DNA from: Halieaceae bacterium UBA4452
GTDB lineage: Bacteria; Pseudomonadota; Gammaproteobacteria; Pseudomonadales; Halieaceae
DNA length: 64,000 bases
Reading direction: 5' to 3'
Assembly (NCBI GenBank): GCA_002389505.1
Contig: DGPA01000041.1
Coordinates: 15,703 to 79,702, forward strand
The notes beneath the pieces were generated by a model, which saw nothing but the letters and a program-made list of their open reading frames with translations, had not been told where the DNA came from and made no database searches. A program made the translations under genes and the position numbers. The first letter of the stretch is position 1; each line of letters starts with the position of its first letter. Positions 18,330 to 26,461 of this stretch are shown piece after piece.

Positions 18330-19982
18330 ATGGCAGCTAAAGATGTACATTTTGGCGACAAAGCTCGTCAGCAAATGCTTAAAGGCGTGAACGTTCTCGC
18401 CGACGCAGTTAAAGCAACACTCGGTCCAAAAGGCCGCAACGTTATCCTAGAGAAGTCTTTCGGTGCTCCAACCGTCACTAAAGATGGGGTATCGGTGGCG
18501 AAGGAAATTGAACTTGACAATCGTTTCGAGAATATGGGCGCGCAGATGCTCAAAGAGGTAGCATCACAGGCCTCTGACGCTGCGGGTGATGGCACTACCA
18601 CAGCAACAGTCCTTGCCCAATCCATCGTTAACGAAGGATTGAAGGCCGTTGCTGCGGGTATGAACCCAATGGACTTAAAGCGCGGTATCGATAAAGCCGT
18701 CGCGGCCGCTGTTGAGGCGGTCAAAGGCATGTCGACGCCCTGCGAAGACAACAAGGCCATTGCTCAAGTGGGTACCATTTCAGCTAATAGCGACACCTCG
18801 GTCGGTGAAATCATTGCAGATGCAATGGGCAAAGTCGGCAAAGAAGGCGTTATTACGGTTGAAGAAGGCTCGGGACTAGAGAACGAGCTGGATGTGGTTG
18901 AGGGTATGCAGTTCGATCGCGGCTACCTCTCGCCCTACTTTATTAACAATCAAGACAACATGCAGGCAGAAATCGAAGATCCGTTCATTCTGCTCGTTGA
19001 CAAGAAAATCTCCAACATCCGCGAAATGTTGCCCGTGCTTGAGCAAGTAGCTAAGGCCTCCAAGCCGTTGGTTATTGTTGCCGAAGATGTCGAGGGCGAG
19101 GCGTTGGCTACTTTGGTCGTCAACAACATGCGCGGTATTGTCAAAGTCGCCGCTTGTAAGGCACCAGGTTTTGGTGATCGCCGCAAGGCTATGCTTCAGG
19201 ACATCGCCATTCTCTCCGGTGGTACGGTTATTTCCGAAGAAGTGGGTCTGGACCTCGAGTCCACTACCCTTGAGCACCTGGGAACGGCAAAGCGCGTCAC
19301 TATGGACAAAGACAATACCATTATTGTCGACGGTGCCGGTGATGCTGAAGCTATTAAGGCACGCGTCAGCGAAATTCGTGTCCAGATTGACAACACCAGC
19401 TCTGATTACGACCGAGAGAAACTCCAGGAGCGTGTTGCAAAACTCGCTGGTGGCGTAGCGGTGATCAAAGTCGGTGCGGCAACTGAGTTTGAAATGAAAG
19501 AGAAGAAAGCTCGCGTTGAAGATGCTTTACACGCGACACGTGCGGCGGTCGAGGAAGGTGTAGTACCCGGAGGTGGTGTGGCCCTCATTCGTGCCATTGC
19601 TACGGTAGGGTCACTCACTGGTGACAACGAAGATCAGAACATTGGCATCGCAGCAGCCTTGCGCGCCATGGAAAGCCCCCTTCGTCAAATCGTAGAGAAC
19701 GCCGGGGATGAAGCCTCTGTGGTGCTCGACAAGATCCGTCACGGTGAAGGTAACTTCGGCTTCAACGCAGCGACCGGTGAGTACGGCGACATGATTGAGA
19801 TGGGCATTCTTGACCCAGCAAAAGTAACGCGCTCTGCACTGCAGGCGGCGGGTTCGGTTGCCGGTCTTATGATTACCACTCAGGTTATGATTGCTGATGC
19901 GCCAAAAGAGGAAGCTGCCGGTGGCGGTATGCCCGATATGGGCGGAATGGGTGGAATGGGCGGAATGGGCGGCATGATGTAG
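18330..19982 (+). CDS. groEL: chaperonin GroEL (Hsp60)
   Basis: ATP-driven protein-folding chaperonin that forms 14-mers with GroES caps in the cytoplasm. The 550-residue protein has the nucleotide-binding LGPKGRNV and GDGTTTATVLAQ, Asp in the hydrolysis region, apical-domain blocks, the AAVEEGVVPGGG signature and the normal Gly-Met-rich tail GGMGGMGGMGGMM. It starts 40 bases after groES; a strong terminator lies just after its stop at 20002-20029. Nothing irregular was seen. Confidence 0.99.
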   Translation: MAAKDVHFGDKARQQMLKGVNVLADAVKATLGPKGRNVILEKSFGAPTVTKDGVSVAKEIELDNRFENMGAQMLKEVASQASDAAGDGTTTATVLAQSIVNEGLKAVAAGMNPMDLKRGIDKAVAAAVEAVKGMSTPCEDNKAIAQVGTISANSDTSVGEIIADAMGKVGKEGVITVEEGSGLENELDVVEGMQFDRGYLSPYFINNQDNMQAEIEDPFILLVDKKISNIREMLPVLEQVAKASKPLVIVAEDVEGEALATLVVNNMRGIVKVAACKAPGFGDRRKAMLQDIAILSGGTVISEEVGLDLESTTLEHLGTAKRVTMDKDNTIIVDGAGDAEAIKARVSEIRVQIDNTSSDYDREKLQERVAKLAGGVAVIKVGAATEFEMKEKKARVEDALHATRAAVEEGVVPGGGVALIRAIATVGSLTGDNEDQNIGIAAALRAMESPLRQIVENAGDEASVVLDKIRHGEGNFGFNAATGEYGDMIEMGILDPAKVTRSALQAAGSVAGLMITTQVMIADAPKEEAAGGGMPDMGGMGGMGGMGGMM

Positions 19983-20001
19983 ACGGCCTTTTCTGTGAAC
20001 G

Positions 20002-20029
20002 AAAAAACCCGGCTTTGGCCGGGTTTTTT
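20002..20029 (+). terminator. rho-independent terminator after groEL
   Basis: AAAAAACCCGGC, loop TTTG, GCCGGGTTTTTT: a perfect 12 bp stem including A/T flanks, closing with a six-T tract, 20 bases after the groEL stop. Confidence 0.93.
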
Positions 20030-20198
20030 CGTTATGGCCAAGCATAAACGGTCATCGAGCGTTAGCCAATCGGCGATAAACGCGCGTGCATAAGCGCGTG
20101 CTAAATGCTTTCTTGGCGCCTATACTGCAGCTATAGTTTATTATGGAAAGAAAAACGTTCATTAGTGAACACCCCTAAACACAGCAGGAGAGCATCCT

Positions 20199-20813
20199 AT
20201 GTATGAGATTGAATTCCTTGGTCGTTATTTTCATGTGCTGGCTGGCATTGTCTGGATAGGCATGCTGTATTACTTCAACTTTGTGCAAACCGAATATTTT
20301 AAGGAAGCCGAAGCGGGCGCCAAGACCGACGCTATGGCCAAGTTGGCGCCTCGAGCCCTGTGGTGGTTCCGTTGGGGCGCCATGCTCACCTTCCTGACCG
20401 GTGCCTACTTATTCCATAAAGTGGGCGCTCTGGGCGCGACCATGCCCGCTATCTGGATGGGTGCGCTGGCGGGCACTTTTATGTTCCTCAACGTCTGGTT
20501 GATTATTTGGCCCAAGCAACAAATTGTCCTAGGTATGAAAGAGGGGGATGGACCCGCAGCCGCGGCTAAAGCCGGTTTGGCGAGTCGCACTAACACCCTG
20601 TTGTCTGGCCCTATGTTGTTGGGCATGCTGGCCTCTAAGCACTTGCCATTGGCTGGTACCGATACGGGTCTCTATGCGGCACTCGGCCTGATTGTGCTGC
20701 TTGAGCTCAATGCGCTGTTTGGTGGCCAAGGGCCCATGAAGTCCGTCTTGGGCGTGGTGCATAGTTCATTGGCATTAACCTTAGTGATCTGGGGTTTATT
20801 GAACTTCCTCTGA
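20199..20813 (+). CDS. PuuD-like (urate oxidase N-terminal domain) membrane protein
   Basis: Integral membrane protein of 204 residues with about five to six hydrophobic segments. It begins MYEIEFLGRYFHVLAGIVWIG and continues with WWFRWGAMLTFLTGAYL, resembling the membrane domain of urate hydroxylase PuuD (Urate_ox_N). The His in YFHVLAGI and others in the membrane could bind haem. Unlike full PuuD, no CxxCH cytochrome c domain follows, so a urate-oxidising role is doubtful; short members of this family are generally uncharacterised. The ATG follows AGGAGA, and a terminator-like hairpin lies just downstream. Confidence 0.65.
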   Translation: MYEIEFLGRYFHVLAGIVWIGMLYYFNFVQTEYFKEAEAGAKTDAMAKLAPRALWWFRWGAMLTFLTGAYLFHKVGALGATMPAIWMGALAGTFMFLNVWLIIWPKQQIVLGMKEGDGPAAAAKAGLASRTNTLLSGPMLLGMLASKHLPLAGTDTGLYAALGLIVLLELNALFGGQGPMKSVLGVVHSSLALTLVIWGLLNFL

Positions 20814-20837
20814 GATGGGTTGGTTGCAACGCTAAAG

Positions 20838-20860
20838 GCAGTCCGCGGGGCTGCTTTTTT
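20838..20860 (+). terminator. probable terminator after the PuuD-like gene
   Basis: GCAGTCC, loop GCG, GGGCTGC then six T. The 7 bp stem contains one G-T wobble. It lies 25 bases after the stop of the PuuD-like gene. Confidence 0.7.
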
Positions 20861-21015
20861 ATTAACGGGGGACGAGCGTGTGCCGCCGTCATCGAGGCTA
20901 CCTATTTCCAAGGGCAGCTCCCCCGAAGCGCTCGTTAATCACTCAGCAAGCATCGGTGAATCGACTTGCAGGTCGAGCTATACTGTAGTGGCTGTGTACA
21001 AGGGACCCTGTGCTT

Positions 21016-21774
21016 ATGGCTCGTGACGATTTACCCGACATCCCCTCATTTGCCGCCAATCGAGATGAAGCGGTAGCCAGTGCCCCTCGAGGTGCAATGC
21101 CGAGTCGCGCGCGGATGACAGCCGCTTCTGACGCCAGTATGGGGTTAGTAGGTCGTTTGATAGTTACTGTTGCATTGGTAGTAGCCGCAGTGGCCTGCGC
21201 TTGGGCGTGGCAGCTTCAACAAACCCTCGACAGCTCTCTGACCACACAGGCGGCGCTGTCCTCTCGGACGACGGACCTGGAGGCACTATTGTCAGATACC
21301 GACGAGAGCGTGGCCCAATCCGCCGCCGCGCTGGGTGCTCAACTGCGCGTGGTTGACAAGGAAACTCGGCGTCTCGAGCAGCGCCGACGTGAATTAGATT
21401 CGCGCATCGACAAACTGGAGAAAGCTAAAATCTCCCGGGACGTTGTCATCGACACGCTTTCAACCCGTGCCACCGATAGTATCGCGAAGCTTGAGACTCT
21501 GACCGCCGACCTGAAGGCGCTTCAGAAAGTTGCGGGGGACTTAGCGCGGTTGTCCACCAGCGCCAAACAAGTCCAAATCAACCTCGAACGCTTGGCCGAT
21601 AATGTCAATAAAGCTAAGTTAGAGCGTGCTGGGTTGAACAAGCGAGTCGCCGCCAATGAGGAGTGGATTGATTCCATTAATGCCTTTCGACGTCAAGTTA
21701 ACACCAGTATTAACGGCCTGGAGAGCGCTTTGCGCAGCATGCAGGTGAACGAGCCCAGTCAACCCTTGCAGTAA
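21016..21774 (+). CDS. membrane-anchored coiled-coil protein of unknown function
   Basis: About 252 residues. A hydrophilic N-terminus (about 45 residues) precedes one transmembrane segment (LIVTVALVVAAVACAWAW, about 48-66). The remainder, about 185 residues, is a heptad-rich helical region (LEQRRRELDSRIDKLEKAK, LNKRVAANEEWIDSINAFRR), probably a periplasmic or cytoplasmic coiled coil. No catalytic motif was seen and no family was recognised with confidence. The start is ATG 21016; GTG 21010 is an alternative. It precedes the fumarase by 47 bases on the same strand and may be cotranscribed. Role unknown; a scaffold or envelope protein is the neutral reading. Confidence 0.7.
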   Translation: MARDDLPDIPSFAANRDEAVASAPRGAMPSRARMTAASDASMGLVGRLIVTVALVVAAVACAWAWQLQQTLDSSLTTQAALSSRTTDLEALLSDTDESVAQSAAALGAQLRVVDKETRRLEQRRRELDSRIDKLEKAKISRDVVIDTLSTRATDSIAKLETLTADLKALQKVAGDLARLSTSAKQVQINLERLADNVNKAKLERAGLNKRVAANEEWIDSINAFRRQVNTSINGLESALRSMQVNEPSQPLQ

Positions 21775-21821
21775 ACGTTTAGCCCCAATGGCGTTGGATG
21801 CAGCCGTGACAGGAAGCCAAT

Positions 21822-23339
21822 ATGAGTATGATTAAACAGCAAGATCTCATCGACAGCATTGCCGATGCGCTGCAATTTATTTCTTACTATCACCCTATCG
21901 ATTTTATTCAAGCGGTTCACAAAGCCTATAACATGGAGCAAAACCCAGCAGCGAAAGATGCTATGGCGCAAATTTTGATTAATTCACGCCTGTGCGCCCT
22001 AGGGCATCGACCCATCTGCCAAGATACGGGTATTGTTACGGTCTTTATCGAGATTGGTATGGAGGTTCAGTGGCAAGCCGAACTGTCCGTTGAGGCGATG
22101 ATCAATGCCGGGGTGCGCCGAGCCTACACCCACCCTGACAATAAACTACGGGCCTCTATTCTCAGCGACCCCGCTGGAACGCGACGCAATACCGGCGACA
22201 ATACCCCTGCGGTTATCCATACTCGCGTCGTGCCTGGCAACACCGTTGATGTGCGCATCGCTGCCAAGGGTGGCGGTTCAGAGAACAAAGCGAAGCTTGT
22301 CATGCTCAATCCTTCAGACAGTATTCTCGACTGGGTGGTCAACACGCTGCCCACTATGGGGGCGGGTTGGTGTCCTCCTGGTATGCTCGGGATTGGCATT
22401 GGCGGTACGGCCGAGAAAGCCATGGTATTGGCCAAGGAATCGCTTATGGATCCTATTGATATCCATGAACTGCGTGAACGGGGTCCCATTAGCCGCTCTG
22501 AAGAGCTCCGGTTAGAAATTATGGATGGGGTGAACGCACTGGGTATTGGCGCGCAGGGCTTGGGGGGATTGACCACCGTACTCGACGTCAAAATTAAGGA
22601 CTATCCCACGCACGCGGCTTCGCTACCCGTCGCCATGATTCCCAACTGTGCGGCTACACGCCACGCTCATTTTACCTTAAGGGGAGAGGGTCCGGCGCTA
22701 CAATCTGCCCCAGATATTGATCAATGGCCCGACGTGTCTTGGGAACCGGGGAATGCAGCTCGACACGTAGATCTGGACACAGTGACCGCTGAGGACGTTC
22801 GACACTGGACCCCTGGCGAGACTATTTTGTTGTCGGGTACCATGTATACCGGACGGGATGCGGCGCATAAGCGCATGACCCAGATGCTGCAAAGCGGTGA
22901 GCCTTTGCCGGTTGATCTAACAGGTAAGTTCATTTACTACGTGGGTCCTGTAGATCCGGTGGGGGACGAGGTAGTGGGACCAGCGGGACCCACGACCGCT
23001 ACGCGCATGGATAAGTTTACGGATTACATACTCGAGCAAACCGGGCTTATTGGCATGATCGGCAAAGCCGAGCGCGGTCCCATCGCTATTGAGGCCATTA
23101 AACGCCGGGGCGCGGTCTATTTGATGGCTGTTGGCGGGGCGGCGTACCTGGTGTCAAAAGCGATTATTGCGGCTAAGGTGGTGGCTTTTGAGGATCTTGG
23201 TATGGAGGCTATTTACGCCTTTACTGTAAAGAATATGCCCGTGTCGGTAGCGGTCGATAGTCGCGGTGATTCTGTTCATATCAGTGGTCCTGCGCTGTGG
23301 AAGCGCAAGATCGAAGAGCAGGCCATTGAGCTCATCTGA
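21822..23339 (+). CDS. fumA: fumarate hydratase, class I (iron-sulfur)
   Basis: Interconverts fumarate and malate in the TCA cycle using an oxygen-sensitive 4Fe-4S cluster. The 505-residue protein has both class I regions: N-terminal GHRPICQDTGIVTVF and GNTVDVRIAAKGGGSENK (cluster and substrate), MIPNCAATRH, and C-terminal GTMYTGRDAAHKRM, GPTTATRMD and IGKAERG. Cluster Cys candidates are in ICQDTG, GWCPPGM and PNCAAT. The ATG follows AGGAAG. Its 3' end overlaps exonuclease I by 14 bases if the TTG start there is right. No class II fumC is in the window. Confidence 0.93.
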   Translation: MSMIKQQDLIDSIADALQFISYYHPIDFIQAVHKAYNMEQNPAAKDAMAQILINSRLCALGHRPICQDTGIVTVFIEIGMEVQWQAELSVEAMINAGVRRAYTHPDNKLRASILSDPAGTRRNTGDNTPAVIHTRVVPGNTVDVRIAAKGGGSENKAKLVMLNPSDSILDWVVNTLPTMGAGWCPPGMLGIGIGGTAEKAMVLAKESLMDPIDIHELRERGPISRSEELRLEIMDGVNALGIGAQGLGGLTTVLDVKIKDYPTHAASLPVAMIPNCAATRHAHFTLRGEGPALQSAPDIDQWPDVSWEPGNAARHVDLDTVTAEDVRHWTPGETILLSGTMYTGRDAAHKRMTQMLQSGEPLPVDLTGKFIYYVGPVDPVGDEVVGPAGPTTATRMDKFTDYILEQTGLIGMIGKAERGPIAIEAIKRRGAVYLMAVGGAAYLVSKAIIAAKVVAFEDLGMEAIYAFTVKNMPVSVAVDSRGDSVHISGPALWKRKIEEQAIELI

Positions 23340-24798
23340 GACGTTTTATTGGCATGATTACGAGACCTCGGGTGCCGAGGTCTCCACCGACAGGCCTTTA
23401 CAGTTTGCCGGTATTCGCACCGACCGAGACTTCAATGTGATCGGGGAACCGCTGGTCATTTACAGCCGGCCGACCCCCGACTTTATCCCGTCTCCGGTCG
23501 CCACGCGTATTACGGGTATCAGCCCGTATACGGCGCTTGAGTACGGATTAGCTGAGCGTGATTTCATTGGTCAGATACACCATGAGCTGTCGAAGCCGGG
23601 CACGTGCGGCGTGGGGTACAACTCACTGCGTTTTGACGATGAGGTCACACGCTTTGCGCTTTATCGTAATTTTCATGATCCGTATGCACGCGAACGCGAT
23701 CAGGGACGGTCGCGCTGGGATTTAATCGACGCGACTCGTGCAATCTATGCGTTACGCCCTGACGGCATTGTTTGGCCGAAGCGAGACGGTGGCCTGACAA
23801 GTTTTCGACTTGAAGAACTGACGGGTGCGAACGGCATTGATCATGGCAATGCTCACGATGCTTTGTCCGATGTGGAGGCAACGATTGGTCTTGCAGCGCT
23901 GCTCAATAAAGCGCAACCGGCCTTGTTTGATGCCTTGTACGCATCGCGCTTGAAACTTCATGTCGCTGACTTGCTCAATGTCGACGCAATGAAGCCCGTG
24001 ATTTATGTGTCTGGTGTGCTCGGTGGGTCGCGCCACAATGTGACCATTATTGTGCCACTCGCCGTGTCAGCAAGTAATAAGAACGACGTTATTTGTGCCG
24101 ACTTGAGTCGTGCGCCCAATTTCTTACTTGAGGAGCCCGAGGCGATAAAGGCGCGTTTATTTGCGCGCAAAGACGATCTGCCTGAGGGCCAAGAACGCCC
24201 GCCATTAATAACTGTTCGTATAAACCGCGCCCCGGTTATTTTGCCGATGCAATGGATGACGCTCGAGGTTGCAGAGCGTTTGGGCTATCAAGGTGACCAT
24301 CTCCGCGAACACTTGCAGCAATTGCGCGATCATAGGGCGGTAAACGCTCATGCTTTTCGGGATTTTATTCAAGCCATCTTTACGTCTCGCGAGTTTGCAC
24401 CTCGAACGGATGTTGATGCCATGCTTTATGACGGCTTTTTCGATCGCACCGATAGCCAGCAATTCCCATCGATTGTCAACGCCACGGCTGAGGCTCTGAG
24501 AGATCAAAGCTGGGTGTTCAAAGATCGTAGACTGCCGGAATTACTGTTTCGGTATCGAGCGCGCAATTACCCCGACAGCCTCCTGCCTGAGGAAGCCCGG
24601 CAGTGGCGAGAGCACTGTGCCGCGCAGCAGGCATCGGGCGGTCCGTTTGATCGAGAGGACCTCCTTGATGCGGTTTCCTCAGAACTTGCCTCCGAAGGTT
24701 TGTCCAATCAACAGCGCAGTGCGCTCACCGATCTTGCGCGGTATATCAAAGAGTTAGCTCAGAGCCTGTCGGAGCAAGGGAACACCGAGTTACAATAG
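23326..24798 (+). CDS. sbcB: exodeoxyribonuclease I
   Basis: Single-strand 3'-5' DNA exonuclease used in mismatch repair and recombination. The 490-residue protein matches E. coli ExoI over its length: DnaQ-fold metal ligands Asp11 and Glu13 in WHDYET, FDDEVTRFALYRNF, HGNAHDALSDVEAT with catalytic His/Asp, then the SH3-like and helical C-terminal parts with LLFRYRARNYP. The frame runs further upstream within fumA, but homology begins at about ETFYWHDYET, so TTG 23326 (14 bases inside fumA) is the best start; no ATG exists nearby. The overlap suggests translational coupling to fumA, an odd partner. Confidence 0.9.
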   Translation: MSSSETFYWHDYETSGAEVSTDRPLQFAGIRTDRDFNVIGEPLVIYSRPTPDFIPSPVATRITGISPYTALEYGLAERDFIGQIHHELSKPGTCGVGYNSLRFDDEVTRFALYRNFHDPYARERDQGRSRWDLIDATRAIYALRPDGIVWPKRDGGLTSFRLEELTGANGIDHGNAHDALSDVEATIGLAALLNKAQPALFDALYASRLKLHVADLLNVDAMKPVIYVSGVLGGSRHNVTIIVPLAVSASNKNDVICADLSRAPNFLLEEPEAIKARLFARKDDLPEGQERPPLITVRINRAPVILPMQWMTLEVAERLGYQGDHLREHLQQLRDHRAVNAHAFRDFIQAIFTSREFAPRTDVDAMLYDGFFDRTDSQQFPSIVNATAEALRDQSWVFKDRRLPELLFRYRARNYPDSLLPEEARQWREHCAAQQASGGPFDREDLLDAVSSELASEGLSNQQRSALTDLARYIKELAQSLSEQGNTELQ

Positions 24799-24827
24799 AC
24801 TCCTCTTTAAGCTTAGCGGGGTTCGCC

Positions 24828-25841
24828 GTGCATTTTCAGGGCAGTCACATTCTCAATATTGGTCAGTTTGAACGCTCCGATGTCGATCAGCTTTTTGCTG
24901 TTGCCGATGCCATGAGACCCTATGCGCATCGAGACAAAGTAACGCGAGTATTAGATGGCGCCATTCTCGGTTCTATGTTCTTTGAAGCTTCCACTCGAAC
25001 GCGGATTAGCTTCGGCAGTGCCTTTAACTTATTGGGTGGCCAGGTCCGGGAAACGACGGGCTTTGAGAGCACCGCCATTGCTAAGGGCGAGTCGTTATAT
25101 GATACCGCGCGGGTGTTGTCGGGCTATTCCGACGTCATTGTTATGCGCCATCCTGCTGAGGGATCGGTGGCGGAGTTTGCAGCAGGTAGCCGGGTGCCGG
25201 TGATAAACGGCGGTGATGGTGCCAATGAGCATCCTACCCAAGCGTTATTGGATCTTTTCACTATCCGCAGCGAGCTGCACTCGCGCAAGCGAGAGATCGA
25301 CGATCTACGCATCGCGATGGTGGGCGATCTTCGCTACGGCCGCACGGTCCATTCGTTATCGCGTCTACTCAGTCTGTATAAGAACGTGGAAATTCGATTG
25401 GTGTCGCCAACTGAATTACGAATGCCCGGTGATATTGTCGAAGCTTTGCGGTCGTCGGGACATAAAGTGATTGAAACGGAAGTACTCGAAGAGGGAATCG
25501 CCGGTGTCGACATTGTTTATTCGACGCGGCTCCAAGAAGAACGCTTTGCGTCGCCCGCCGATGCTGATTTGTATCGCGGTCGCTTCCGACTTAACCAATC
25601 GGTTTATACCGCGAACTGCGAGCCCAACACGGTCATTATGCATCCGTTACCCAGAGATTCCCGTGAAGGTGCTCGCGAGCTAGATGACGATTTAAACGAC
25701 AATCCTAACCTCGCAATATTCCGTCAAAGTGATAACGGCGTGCTAGTCCGCATGGCGCTTTTCGCCATAATCCTAGACGTTGTCGACCAAGTCAGTGCGC
25801 ATGCCAGTAAAGTTAATTGGTACACGGAGCGCCGGTTTTGA
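24828..25841 (+). CDS. pyrB: aspartate carbamoyltransferase catalytic subunit
   Basis: Transfers the carbamoyl group to aspartate, the committed step of pyrimidine synthesis. The 337-residue protein shows the carbamoyl-phosphate site FFEASTRTR (51-59), MRHPAEGSV, NGGDGANEHPTQALLDLF (cut to GANEHPTQALLDLF), and MHPLPRDSREG. It starts at GTG 24828 after AGCGGGG. No pyrI regulatory gene or dihydroorotase-like pyrC follows; instead nudF overlaps its stop. An attenuator leader was looked for in the 29-base upstream gap and none fits. Confidence 0.93.
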   Translation: MHFQGSHILNIGQFERSDVDQLFAVADAMRPYAHRDKVTRVLDGAILGSMFFEASTRTRISFGSAFNLLGGQVRETTGFESTAIAKGESLYDTARVLSGYSDVIVMRHPAEGSVAEFAAGSRVPVINGGDGANEHPTQALLDLFTIRSELHSRKREIDDLRIAMVGDLRYGRTVHSLSRLLSLYKNVEIRLVSPTELRMPGDIVEALRSSGHKVIETEVLEEGIAGVDIVYSTRLQEERFASPADADLYRGRFRLNQSVYTANCEPNTVIMHPLPRDSREGARELDDDLNDNPNLAIFRQSDNGVLVRMALFAIILDVVDQVSAHASKVNWYTERRF

Positions 25842-26461
25842 GCAATTTCCAACCCCGATTCAGCGCCGACGATGTCGAAGTGGTGGGTAGCGATTGGTTA
25901 TACCGAGGCTTTTTCGGTGTCCGCAAATTAACGCTCCGCCACAAGCTTTTTGCGGGTGGTTGGAGTAAACCTTTTAGTCGCGAATTGTTCGAGCGTGGAG
26001 ACGCAGTGGCAGTTTTGCCTTGGGATCCCGTTCGCGATAAATTTATCATGGTGGAGCAATTTAGAGCTGGGGCTATCCGCAACGAGGACAGCCCTTGGAT
26101 GCTTGAGTTACTCGCAGGCATTGTCGAGCCCAATGAAAATGATATCGATGTGGTTCACCGGGAGGCCAAAGAAGAGGCGGGCTGCGTGTTAGACGCGATT
26201 AAGCCAATTGCGACCTTTTATCCGAGTGCCGGCGGATGCTCCGAACAAATTCGCTTGTTTGTCGGTCGCGTGGTTGAGGCAGGTGTTGGTGGCGTCCATG
26301 GACTCGAGCATGAGAACGAGGATTTGTTGGTTCATGCCATCAATCGTCGGGACGCTCTTGCAATGCTCGATGCCGATCAAATCAATAACGGCCATACGCT
26401 GATCGCGTTACAGTGGTTGGCGCGTCACGGTGAGGCCTTGCGGCAGGAATGGCTGAGTTAG
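25838..26461 (+). CDS. nudF: ADP-ribose pyrophosphatase (Nudix)
   Basis: Hydrolyses ADP-ribose to AMP and ribose-5-phosphate, clearing a reactive metabolite. The 207-residue protein aligns by eye with E. coli NudF: LYRGFF, RGDAVAVLPWDPVRD, VEQFRAGA, and a complete Nudix box from Gly94 (AGIVEPNENDIDVVHREAKEEAG, key residues Glu100, Arg108, Glu109, Glu112, Glu113). The start is TTG at 25838, overlapping the pyrB stop as TTGA, after GGAGCG. The frame opens upstream too, but that part lies inside pyrB and has no family match. Its last 13 bases overlap murJ. Confidence 0.92.
   Translation: MSNFQPRFSADDVEVVGSDWLYRGFFGVRKLTLRHKLFAGGWSKPFSRELFERGDAVAVLPWDPVRDKFIMVEQFRAGAIRNEDSPWMLELLAGIVEPNENDIDVVHREAKEEAGCVLDAIKPIATFYPSAGGCSEQIRLFVGRVVEAGVGGVHGLEHENEDLLVHAINRRDALAMLDADQINNGHTLIALQWLARHGEALRQEWLS

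Noticed and set aside
19920..19980. GGM repeat at the groEL 3' end as a possible tandem repeat element
   Set aside because: This is the normal Gly-Met-rich tail of GroEL.
19611..20045. Leftward frame of 144 codons over the groEL 3' end and terminator
   Set aside because: Reads through the groEL terminator hairpin and is antisense to a highly conserved gene.
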